Source: an uncultured Rikenellaceae bacterium (lineage in GTDB: Bacteria > Bacteroidota > Bacteroidia > Bacteroidales > Rikenellaceae). From it: 6,358 nt of DNA. A program made the position numbers and the translations under genes. Below, one piece after another: positions 1 through 6,305 of the stretch; within the stretch, counting starts at the first letter, position 1, and each line of letters begins with the position of its first letter. The stretch lies in NCBI GenBank assembly GCA_910588925.1, contig CAJURV010000093.1, forward strand, positions 1 through 6,358. The letters are read 5' to 3'. The notes beneath the pieces were generated by a model. That model was not told the DNA's origin. It searched no databases and saw only the letters and a list, made by a program, of their open reading frames with translations.

Positions 1-283
1 GTACCTCGGGATGGAACGGCGGAAATTGTGTTTGACTGCCCCTCGCTTCGCTCGGGGCCGGAAATGTGGAAAATATTTATGAACATATTTTTTATTTAGC
101 ACATATCATATTTTAATGTCAAAAAACATGACTAAACGAGCCTAGTAAAGCGAGATATCCGAAAAAACAATTCATCTTTCTTAGTACTAAACTCGGACTA
201 AAAATTCAATTAACCATAGTTACCAGCTTTTATACCATTCCGCAATAAGAAAGTTACACCGTCCACTCAATCAAAAGTCACAA
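1..283. other. Intergenic region downstream of xusC; no convincing gene
   Basis: The first 60 bases are GC-richer and contain a short GCCCC/GGGGC inverted repeat around 38-58. The rest is strongly AT-rich. Short open stretches touch the left edge on both strands: one plus-strand frame is open from base 1 to a TAG at 97-99, and one minus-strand frame starts at an ATG at 86-84 and runs off the edge. None has recognisable protein features. I see no clear rho-independent terminator for the xusC transcript. A perfect 10-base palindrome (TTAGTACTAA, 181-190) is of a size expected by chance. Confidence 0.6.
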
Positions 284-1441
284 TCATCTATTTGCCAATC
301 TCCTCCCATTCCGTTTATACCAAAGATAATATCCTGTCAACGGCAGTGAAGCCCCGATAAGCGCAACGACAAAATAAAGCATCTTAGTCCATTTGCCGCC
401 CCACGATCCTGTGTGAAAGGCATAGAACCATCCGCGTAGGCGTTGCTGTACGGGTGTGTCTTCGTAACGGGTGATTTCGACTATCTTACCGCTTAGAGGA
501 TCGAATACCACCGTGTCGACACGTCTCATATAAGTGTGCCGTCCTACCTGCGCTTCGGTCGTAGTCAGCGCAATCGTCCTGTAAGCAGGGTAACGCGATA
601 CGAGTTGCGCTAACACTTCGTCCCATACAGCATAATCGAACGTATGTGCATCGCCACTGTTTCGCACCCCACCGTGCACACTGCCTGCGACACGTCCGCC
701 ATGGCCCGAACCATCTTTCCGAGGGATATTTTCCTGTACTGCAACAGATTGTTGCGCGCCGCCGAAAAGAGCATAAGCTGCGGTACGGTACCATCCGAAC
801 GACCATGTAAGCCCCGTCAACGCCATGACCGACAACAGGATAGCCGTGTAAAATCCCAATGATACGTGACAGTCATACCAGAATCTATGCAGGCCGTAAG
901 AACTGGATACCCTCAACCGATTCCGCAGTGCCTTGCGGTTGCGTGGTACCCAAAGGACCAATCCGCTGACAATAATCAGAACCAACCCCATAGTAGAGAT
1001 GCCGACAACGACTTTCCCTATCGATTTCCCGCCTTTAGATGCCGGCGGATCTAGCAGCCAGCGGTGTATTTTGCGCATCGTTAAGAAAAATACCGTACTT
1101 TCGGTCCAACCGTTCACGCGTCCCGTATAGGGGTCGATACTCAACTGCCCACGTCCCGTCTCACGGAAAGAGGCTATACAGGTCTCGTTATTGTCGGCAG
1201 AGAGTTGCAACGAAACAATATGTAACGAGTCGGGCATCTGCTCGCCTATCCGGGCAACGAGTTGTGAAGGAGAAAGCGGTTTCGCGCCTGCGGGTGCCTT
1301 CACGCTATAAAGGTTCTGATGTAGCGCCCGCGTTATCTCGCTCTCGAAAACGAGAACCGCACCGGACAGACAGACGATAGTGACGACTATGCCCAAGGGC
1401 ACCGAGAGCCACAAATGTATCTTAGCAAAAATCTTTTTCAT
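284..1441 (-). CDS. xusC: PepSY-associated TM-helix inner-membrane protein, XusC-like (putative siderophore-iron reductase)
   Basis: This 385-residue integral membrane protein has the PepSY_TM architecture. TM1 is at about 12-34, followed by a periplasmic PepSY-like region ending in a DPYTG motif near 103-107. TM2 is at about 143-165 and TM3 at about 193-213. A second periplasmic region carries the matching DPLSG motif near 314-318, and TM4 is at about 352-373, followed by a basic C-terminal tail. Histidines 9, 126, 185, 192 and 343 lie at the membrane edges. By analogy with the bis-heme siderophore reductase FoxB, they are candidate heme ligands; this is inference. The loop at about 244-266 is rich in Gly and His (His247, 256, 266) and might bind metal. 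In Bacteroides the homologue XusC is the inner-membrane member of xenosiderophore uptake, probably reducing or releasing siderophore iron. It is the last gene of the xusABC order, 278 bases after xusB. ATG at 1441-1439 is the natural start because Met-Lys-Lys immediately precedes TM1. No Shine-Dalgarno is visible, and the start abuts a repeat array. Confidence 0.9.
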   Translation of the reverse strand: MKKIFAKIHLWLSVPLGIVVTIVCLSGAVLVFESEITRALHQNLYSVKAPAGAKPLSPSQLVARIGEQMPDSLHIVSLQLSADNNETCIASFRETGRGQLSIDPYTGRVNGWTESTVFFLTMRKIHRWLLDPPASKGGKSIGKVVVGISTMGLVLIIVSGLVLWVPRNRKALRNRLRVSSSYGLHRFWYDCHVSLGFYTAILLSVMALTGLTWSFGWYRTAAYALFGGAQQSVAVQENIPRKDGSGHGGRVAGSVHGGVRNSGDAHTFDYAVWDEVLAQLVSRYPAYRTIALTTTEAQVGRHTYMRRVDTVVFDPLSGKIVEITRYEDTPVQQRLRGWFYAFHTGSWGGKWTKMLYFVVALIGASLPLTGYYLWYKRNGRRLANR

Positions 1442-1445
1442 GAGT

Positions 1446-1640
1446 CAACGTTTTTTATAAGCGAAACGACGTCTCGATCGCCGAAGTGGGAAAGCGTCTG
1501 CAATTAAGCGAACGTTTTCGATAAGCCGAGTGCAATGAAACAAAGTTTCAATTGCCGAGGCGAGAAAAGGTCGAAAGAATTTCAACGTTTTAAATGAACC
1601 TATGACGACGAGACGAAATATTGATTTCCGAAGCTGAAAA
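1446..1640 (+). repeat. Three-unit intergenic repeat array, left copy (inverted relative to 3151-3359)
   Basis: Three related units follow one another: about 1446-1509 (shortened by about 10 bases), 1510-1582, and a degenerate one at 1583-1640. Each begins with a variant of (C/G)AACGTTTT, and the second and third are spaced 73 bases apart. The middle unit and its junction (1509-1591) match the reverse complement of 3202-3283 at 80 of 83 aligned positions, with two substitutions and a one-base indel. The unit junctions also match the other array, for example CGTCTGCA before the middle unit. The array is therefore a copy of the whole block and not a set of independent repeats. The middle unit contains a TGAAAC-AAA-GTTTCA hairpin. 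The array occupies much of the gap between xusB and xusC, ending four bases upstream of the xusC start codon, so it forms the xusC leader. I do not recognise a named family. Confidence 0.85.
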
Positions 1641-1665
1641 GCAGAATGAAACTAAAGATTTTATC

Positions 1666-1711
1666 CGGGCAGGAGAATGCCCCGTACGACGACAAGCCAT
1701 TCTCCCGCCTG
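1666..1711 (-). terminator. Hairpin just downstream of xusB, terminator- or attenuator-like
   Basis: Arms at 1666-1679 and 1698-1711 pair over 14 positions with one A-C mismatch and one G-T wobble. The inner 8 base pairs (GGAGAATG/CATTCTCC) are perfect, and the loop is 18 bases. It starts 8 bases after the xusB stop codon. In the transcribed direction it is followed only by a weak T-containing stretch (GGATAAAATCTTTAG), so it is not a textbook intrinsic terminator. It could cause partial termination, or protect the 3' end of a xusA-xusB message and so lower xusC expression. The pairing is seen directly; the function is inferred. Confidence 0.5.
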
Positions 1712-1719
1712 AATATTTT

Positions 1720-3111
1720 CTATTTATGTATCATTAGTTTACCCGCTGTAGCTACGGATTCTGCGTCTATTACGAGCCCTTTGGTCGCACGTCCTGTAAC
1801 GGCGTCTATCTTGTAGAATGCCGGCCTATCGCCCCCGGTCACCGTCACTGCCATGTACATGGCTCCGTTTTCGCCGTACGGTTCGCCTCCGAAACCTGCC
1901 AGATCGGACGGCAACCCGGTTACCGGCACAACTGTTCTCTTGTCGGCATCGAATACAGCCAGTTCGTTCGTAACGGCGTTTTTACCCTGCATCATACCCT
2001 CGACACCATCGGAATAGAGCTGAAGCAGAAAATAGCTGTCCGAAATGTGCCAGCAGCGGAAAATAGGATGCTTAGTGCCGATCTCCTCGAAGTTCACATA
2101 ATAATCGGGGTCGAACTCCGTGGCTCCCTTACGGATGCGTACTACGCCGGATGGCTTTGTACCCGTCACCTTTTTAAGGTCGGCCGACGAGGTGAATGTA
2201 CGTCCGTAGCCGGGCGAAAATACATATACGTCGCCGTTATCGGCCGCCCATATCGTCTGGTAATATTGCGAGCGATGGCGGCCGCATGCGAAGCCTATCT
2301 TGTCGGTAACGGCGATCACTGGTTTGTCTGCGAACGACGTTCTGCTGTATATGGCAACATAGGCATTGTCGGGGTATTGCGTGGATGGAATGGTCCCGGC
2401 CGTGTATGAGCTGCTGGCCGAACCGCCGTCGGCTTTGGCGATCAAATCAGGGTCTGTCACCTTGTCCGGCCACTGCCCTATGCCGTACAGGCTCATGCCC
2501 ATAGGCACCACCGAGGTGTAGAGCTTTCCGTTGGCCTCCTCGAGTCCGGCGAATGTCACGTTCTCGCCGTTGCCGAGAAAATTCTCCGCGTCGATCGAGC
2601 CTTCGGTCTGTCCTCCGGTGTTTTCGTCGAGATAATTGAACAGCAGTGCCTGCGCTATGTTACCATCGGCATCCGTAGTCTTGGAATCGCCGGTAGATAC
2701 GGTCACCACCTTGTCGCCCCACGTACCGTAAGAGGTGATGCGATTGAACTCGTACAAGTACCGTTCGGTGGGTCTACCGGCCACATCAAGGTAGTACGAG
2801 GCGCCTGTGCCGGCTCCGCCCTTGTTGTACACCAGCGAGAACACGTAGTTCAGGTTCTTGAACACCCAGTACGAGCCGCCAAGTACCTCGGTGCCTGTGC
2901 CTCGTACGGTGGCTCTGCCCTCATCGAGCGACGGAGCAGTAATAAGATAACTCGTGCCGTCGTCCTTCGCTGCGATTACGTAGGCCGTTTCCGCCTCGGG
3001 AGCAGGCGTCGGTTCGGGACTGTCGTTGTCGTCGCTGCACGATGCGAGCATACCTACAGTACCGGCACAAAGGAGGGACATACAAGCCCATGTGTAAAAA
3101 TTGTTTTTCAT
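1720..3111 (-). CDS. xusB: DUF4374 domain surface lipoprotein, XusB-like (siderophore-binding)
   Basis: This 463-residue protein has a type II signal peptide: Met-Lys-Asn-Asn, a hydrophobic core, and lipobox Leu22-Ala-Ser-Cys25. Cys25 is followed by Ser-Asp-Asp-Asn-Asp, resembling the Bacteroidota lipoprotein export signal that sends lipoproteins to the outer face of the outer membrane. A Pro/Glu-rich linker (about 30-42) leads to a single globular region from about 43 to the end that I assign to DUF4374. It shows recurring Gly- and aromatic-rich beta-strand segments, consistent with the beta-propeller-like fold known for this family. In B. thetaiotaomicron XusB binds ferric enterobactin-type siderophores and hands them to XusA; the substrate here is not known. 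The gene lies between the receptor and the PepSY protein, as in xusABC. The start at 3111 is supported by the signal peptide and an AT-rich leader (AAAAAATAGAAGTT) typical of the phylum. The gene is flanked on both sides by inverted repeat arrays. Confidence 0.9.
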   Translation of the reverse strand: MKNNFYTWACMSLLCAGTVGMLASCSDDNDSPEPTPAPEAETAYVIAAKDDGTSYLITAPSLDEGRATVRGTGTEVLGGSYWVFKNLNYVFSLVYNKGGAGTGASYYLDVAGRPTERYLYEFNRITSYGTWGDKVVTVSTGDSKTTDADGNIAQALLFNYLDENTGGQTEGSIDAENFLGNGENVTFAGLEEANGKLYTSVVPMGMSLYGIGQWPDKVTDPDLIAKADGGSASSSYTAGTIPSTQYPDNAYVAIYSRTSFADKPVIAVTDKIGFACGRHRSQYYQTIWAADNGDVYVFSPGYGRTFTSSADLKKVTGTKPSGVVRIRKGATEFDPDYYVNFEEIGTKHPIFRCWHISDSYFLLQLYSDGVEGMMQGKNAVTNELAVFDADKRTVVPVTGLPSDLAGFGGEPYGENGAMYMAVTVTGGDRPAFYKIDAVTGRATKGLVIDAESVATAGKLMIHK

Positions 3112-3150
3112 AACTTCTATTTTTTAATTTATCATTCGTTTTTACAGACA

Positions 3151-3359
3151 TTTTTTTCGCTTAGGCAATCGAGACTTCGTTTTATTGCACTCGATCTGTC
3201 GAAAACGTTGAAATTTTTCGACCTTTTCTCGCCTCGGCAATTGAAACTTCGTTTCATTGCGCTCGGCTTATCGAAAACGTTCGCTTGATGCAGACGTTTT
3301 CTCGCCTCGGCATAATCAAATTCCATTTGCTTCTGCCCTCGGCTTATCGAAAACGTTCG
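3151..3359 (-). repeat. Three-unit intergenic repeat array, right copy (inverted relative to 1446-1640)
   Basis: Three tandem units lie at about 3151-3208, 3224-3283 and 3297-3359, with periods of 72 and then 73-76 bases. Each runs from a TTTTCTCGCCTCGGC-like start to a CGAAAACGTTCG-like end. A small stem-loop sits at the centre of each unit: TGAAAC-TTC-GTTTCA in the middle one, CAAAT-TCC-ATTTG in the right one, and a wobble-paired GAGAC-TTC-GTTTT in the left one. The arms change together, which argues that the fold is under selection. The array fills most of the gap between xusA and xusB and stops four bases before the xusA stop codon (complement at 3364-3366). The 104-residue minus-strand reading frame across this region is a by-product of the repeats. 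I do not recognise a named family. It could be a REP/MITE-like element or a structured RNA element. Confidence 0.85.
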
Positions 3360-3363
3360 CTTT

Positions 3364-5820
3364 TCAATCGCCGAAATGGACACGTAGCTTGACATAGAAC
3401 GCACGACCCGCTTTCTGCAGGCTGAAATTGTCATAAAGCCGTGCATCGGTTAGGTTGTTACACTCCAAGGCAATGTTGTATCGTCCGTTTCCGATGCCGT
3501 ATGACAGAGATATATTATGCGACAACTGGTTCGGGACATAGGCTTTGGAATCCTTGTCGCCGATGTTCTCCCAGTTGAGCGGAAAGGAGTGTTGCCAGAA
3601 TCCGTCGTAGCCTACCGAGAGCGTGTTCCCATCGGCGAAAAGGTCGTACCAGTGGAGATTGGCGTCGAAATTGGCAAAACGGTAGGGAATGTTAGGCAGT
3701 CTCACCTTGTAGTGCATGTTCTCCTGTTGCGACGATCCCGTCCAGCGCCGCTCATAGTCGCGGGTGTCGATGCTGTTCCATGTACCGCCGACATCTAACC
3801 GGCGGGCGAAAGTGTAACGCAACGAGATGCTATAACCTTTGGTGCGAACATGGCCGTGGTTTTCGTAGATTCCGTATTGCGTAGAACCGTGTTTGCCCAG
3901 TCCGCGTTTGATATAGTCTCTCGTGTTGCGATAAATGAGGTTGGCATCCGCATAAATGGCGTGTTTCCCGAACCGACCGCCGTAGCTCAGGTTGAAGTTG
4001 AAGTTATCGCTTTTTTCGGGTTTAAGGTCGGTGCGTCCGGCTTCGATATCCTCGTCACCGAACAACTCGTCTGTCGTAGGCAGGCGGAATGCGCGCTCGT
4101 ATGATAGTTTGGCCTGCAACTCTTCAAGTATGAAAAAGGTGCCCGCCGCTCCGTAGCCCAATGCACCGACACTCTTGTTCAGCTCCGTGTAGTCGCCCAC
4201 ACCGTCCGCGCTCTGCGAAACGGGGCCACTGTTGTATTGCAGGTAGTATTTGGCGAAAGCCGAGGCATTCCACCGCCCGGACGGAAGCACCCTATAGGCA
4301 AGCCCGCCTATGTTCTTACGCGTGATCTTGGGAATGGAGAAATCGGTCAGTACCGAAGAGACGCCCACATACGAACGGCTCGTACGACGGAAATCGCCGT
4401 ACACGTGATTGAACGTCAGAGTGTGTATTTCACCGATGCGATAGTTGAGTGTCAACGTGGCATTCCAATTCGTATTTTTGGATTCGCTATTTTGGTACGA
4501 TTGTTCGCCGCGACTGTCTTTCTCGTAATAATATCCGTACCAGTTATAGTATCGAGAAGCCGTATCTATATTGCGCGTGAGATTGCGGTTGTAGGTGGCT
4601 GTTACGAGCAGGTCGAGCCCCTCGGTCAAGAGGTCGTTTTTGCGGTATTCGAGCGAGGGAGACAACGAATGTCCTTTGCGATGCTTCTCGCCAAAGACAA
4701 TGTCCTGATATACACCCGTCTGTATCTCCTTGTAGAAATTAGACCAGGAGAGACCCAACACAAGCCTGTCCGCCCATCTCCTGCCGACAACTCCCAGCTT
4801 GCCTATCACTACCTCGTTGTGGAACGCATCGTTAAAATGACGGACATGTTTCACATCGTTCTTGTCTACGGGAAGTTTGTGGACCGTACCGTCGGGTTGC
4901 ACCTCGAATTCGCGCACCCAGCTATCTATGTAATAATTGTTATCCGAATAGTTCTGAAACGCTTCTATCTCGTAGAGGAATCCTTTTTCAGTCGTCTGTC
5001 CGAAACGGAGATTCGAGCGGTGGGTATTGAACGAACCGTAAGAGTAGGAGGCGTCTACAAACCGGTTGCGTCGCCGTTTGTCTGTAACGATATTGATTAC
5101 CCCTCCTATGGCGTCCGTGCCGAAACCCACTGGCACTACACCTTTGTAGACCTCGATTCTTTCGGCGAAACCCGCCGGAATGTTGTTCAGGTCGAACGCC
5201 TGCCCTGCTCCCTCTTGCGGCACGCCGTCAATGAAGACCTTAACGTGTTTGCCGCTGAATCCGTCTAACATAAGCTGCATATCGGATCCCACGCCGCCCG
5301 ATTCGCGAAGCTTCATGCCGGGAAGCCCAGAGATGGCGTCGCTCAGGCTCTTGGTCGTGTTCCGCAAAGCTTCGGTATCTATCGCCACCGCATTGAACGG
5401 CGACCGACGGATTCGGTTCACTCCGCCACCTGTGACAACCACCTCTTCCACCTCCATAGGCTTCGGGTGCAACACTAACGTAAGGTGAACGGGATCGCTA
5501 CCCGTCGCTATCTTCTTCTCTAAGGTTTCGTATCCTATGTACGACACGATCAGCGTGTAGTTGCCGGCCGGTGCTTCGAAACTGAAGCGGCCTTCGTCGT
5601 CGGTAGACCCTCCGAAGCCGGTCTCTTTAAGGTAGACCGTAGCGAAAGCGACAGCCGTGCTGTCCGTAGCCACTACTTTGCCCGAAAGCTGTATGCGATT
5701 ATGCGAAACATAATTACCGGCATACGGACGGTGCGGCTGTGCCGCCGTTTGCAGACAACAGGCAAGCAACGTCACACAGAGAAAGATCGGCCATTTAACG
5801 GATCTATTGATCGGAATCAT
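3364..5820 (-). CDS. xusA: TonB-dependent outer-membrane siderophore receptor, XusA-like
   Basis: This 818-residue TonB-dependent transporter has a signal peptide at residues 1 to about 27. A carboxypeptidase-regulatory-like domain (about 44-118; GKV...FATVYLKET...DDEGRFSF...YIGYE) is typical of Bacteroidota receptors. A TonB-box-like stretch follows (VEEVVVTG, 124-131), then the plug at about 138-248, including LPGMKLRESGG, VFIDGVPQEG and ERIEVYKG..P..FG.DAIGGVINIVT. A 22-strand-type barrel runs to the C terminus, which ends ...KLRVHFGD. It would import a ligand across the outer membrane using TonB-ExbBD energy. With DUF4374 and PepSY partners the ligand is probably a ferric xenosiderophore, as for B. 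thetaiotaomicron XusA. It is not SusC-like: it is shorter, and there is no SusD partner. The start at 5820 is set by the signal peptide; there is no Shine-Dalgarno. Leu-Leu-Ala-Cys21 also resembles a lipobox, but the downstream Thr-Ala-Ala-Gln site fits ordinary cleavage better. It is the first gene of the cluster, with a 252-base gap to xusB. Confidence 0.93.
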   Translation of the reverse strand: MIPINRSVKWPIFLCVTLLACCLQTAAQPHRPYAGNYVSHNRIQLSGKVVATDSTAVAFATVYLKETGFGGSTDDEGRFSFEAPAGNYTLIVSYIGYETLEKKIATGSDPVHLTLVLHPKPMEVEEVVVTGGGVNRIRRSPFNAVAIDTEALRNTTKSLSDAISGLPGMKLRESGGVGSDMQLMLDGFSGKHVKVFIDGVPQEGAGQAFDLNNIPAGFAERIEVYKGVVPVGFGTDAIGGVINIVTDKRRRNRFVDASYSYGSFNTHRSNLRFGQTTEKGFLYEIEAFQNYSDNNYYIDSWVREFEVQPDGTVHKLPVDKNDVKHVRHFNDAFHNEVVIGKLGVVGRRWADRLVLGLSWSNFYKEIQTGVYQDIVFGEKHRKGHSLSPSLEYRKNDLLTEGLDLLVTATYNRNLTRNIDTASRYYNWYGYYYEKDSRGEQSYQNSESKNTNWNATLTLNYRIGEIHTLTFNHVYGDFRRTSRSYVGVSSVLTDFSIPKITRKNIGGLAYRVLPSGRWNASAFAKYYLQYNSGPVSQSADGVGDYTELNKSVGALGYGAAGTFFILEELQAKLSYERAFRLPTTDELFGDEDIEAGRTDLKPEKSDNFNFNLSYGGRFGKHAIYADANLIYRNTRDYIKRGLGKHGSTQYGIYENHGHVRTKGYSISLRYTFARRLDVGGTWNSIDTRDYERRWTGSSQQENMHYKVRLPNIPYRFANFDANLHWYDLFADGNTLSVGYDGFWQHSFPLNWENIGDKDSKAYVPNQLSHNISLSYGIGNGRYNIALECNNLTDARLYDNFSLQKAGRAFYVKLRVHFGD

Positions 5821-5845
5821 GGTGAAACTGGGTTGGTTTGCGTTG

Positions 5846-5877
5846 CAAAGTTCCCCGTTTTCATCCTACTGCACAAT
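5846..5877 (-). promoter_or_regulatory. Candidate Bacteroidota promoter for xusA
   Basis: On the minus strand an ATTG element (complement of 5874-5877) is followed after 20 bases by GAACTTTG (complement of 5846-5853). The Bacteroidota primary sigma-factor consensus is TTTG near -33 and TAnnTTTG near -7 with about this spacing. The -7 box differs from consensus only at its first base and the -33 box has TTG of TTTG. It would give a leader of roughly 20 bases ahead of the xusA ATG. The match is seen directly; its use as a promoter is inferred. Confidence 0.4.
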
Positions 5878-5911
5878 CGCCTATATTCGGGATTTAGTGT
5901 CTTATTTCAGC

Positions 5912-5937
5912 GGTAGGAATACCTAATTTAGGTTAGC
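5912..5937. promoter_or_regulatory. TAGG/CCTA-rich palindromic site upstream of xusA, possible metal-regulator operator
   Basis: Positions 5921-5933 read ACCTAA-T-TTAGGT, a perfect 6-base inverted repeat around one base. It overlaps TTAGGTTAGC (5928-5937), identical to the first ten bases of the actinobacterial DtxR/IdeR box TTAGGTTAGCCTAACCTAA. The second half of that box is not conserved here. A further GGTA-GGAA-TACC repeat overlaps at 5912-5923. The site is about 45-50 bases upstream of the candidate -33 element, farther than a simple repressor operator usually lies. A 13-base palindrome of this size could occur by chance once or twice in such a window, so its position and its box likeness are the only support. 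Confidence 0.25.
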
Positions 5938-6269
5938 GAGCTATGTCGGCGATATTACATCTTATATTTACGGCTCAGTGCTGCCTCGCAGGTTCCGACA
6001 CGCGCTTCGAACTGTAATTGCGGAGATTTGGTTGTGCTACAATAACATATGAGTTCAGGTTTATACCGGATTCGCGTTTATAGTTTCCGGTTCTCTCTTG
6101 CAGGCTTCCTGTGGAGTATTATTTCCATCGCAGGTACGAACGACTTTCGTTCCGATTCCCCCGGAGGAATGGCGAACTTTACGGGCAATTCCGTGACAGA
6201 CCAAATGTAAACAGCCGATTATATGAAAACAGATGCCGGACAACCGACCGTTCGGATAAGCTGACAGAC
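5938..6269. other. Non-coding stretch between xusA regulatory region and tRNA terminator
   Basis: I see no convincing gene in this stretch. A 60-codon minus-strand frame (6243-6061) lacks any recognisable domain. Small hairpins exist, such as GAACGA-CTT-TCGTTC near 6137-6151 and CCGA-CCGT-TCGG near 6245-6256, but none is long or has a T-tract. No further clear TAnnTTTG promoter was found on either strand. Confidence 0.5.
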
Positions 6270-6300
6270 AAAAAAAGAGGATTGAATGATCAACCCTCTT
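6270..6300 (-). terminator. Rho-independent terminator of the tRNA-Gly transcript
   Basis: On the minus strand, an 11-bp stem (arms 6290-6300 and 6275-6285, one G-T wobble) with a 4-base TCAT loop is followed by a run of seven T residues, two of which fall within the stem. It lies five bases beyond the mature 3' end of the tRNA and therefore ends that transcript. It should also insulate xusA from read-through. Confidence 0.9.
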
Positions 6301-6305
6301 CTTTG

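Noticed and set aside
1..99. Partial ORFs running off the left edge on both strands
   Set aside because: They are too short to judge and overlap one another on opposite strands. The region contains an inverted repeat and then turns AT-rich.
181..190. Perfect palindrome TTAGTACTAA
   Set aside because: Ten-base palindromes are expected several times by chance in a window this long, and there is no gene start nearby.
3151..3359. CRISPR array
   Set aside because: Repeats of 60 bases or more are adjacent, imperfect and without unique spacers of regular length. No cas genes are present.
3132..3446. Minus-strand 104-codon ORF overlapping the end of xusA, with repeated peptides such as NVFDKPSAMKRSFNCRGEKR
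   Set aside because: It reads the repeat array in frame and overlaps the receptor in another frame. The peptide repetition follows from the DNA repeat, and there is no domain or start context.
4237..5268. Long plus-strand ORF (343 codons) antisense to xusA
   Set aside because: It lies wholly inside the well-supported receptor gene, and its translation has no recognisable family features. Long antisense frames are common opposite genes of this composition.
6061..6243. 60-codon minus-strand ORF between the tRNA terminator and xusA
   Set aside because: It has no domain, promoter or start context, and its composition is unremarkable. It could be part of a dispersed non-coding repeat, but that cannot be judged from one copy.
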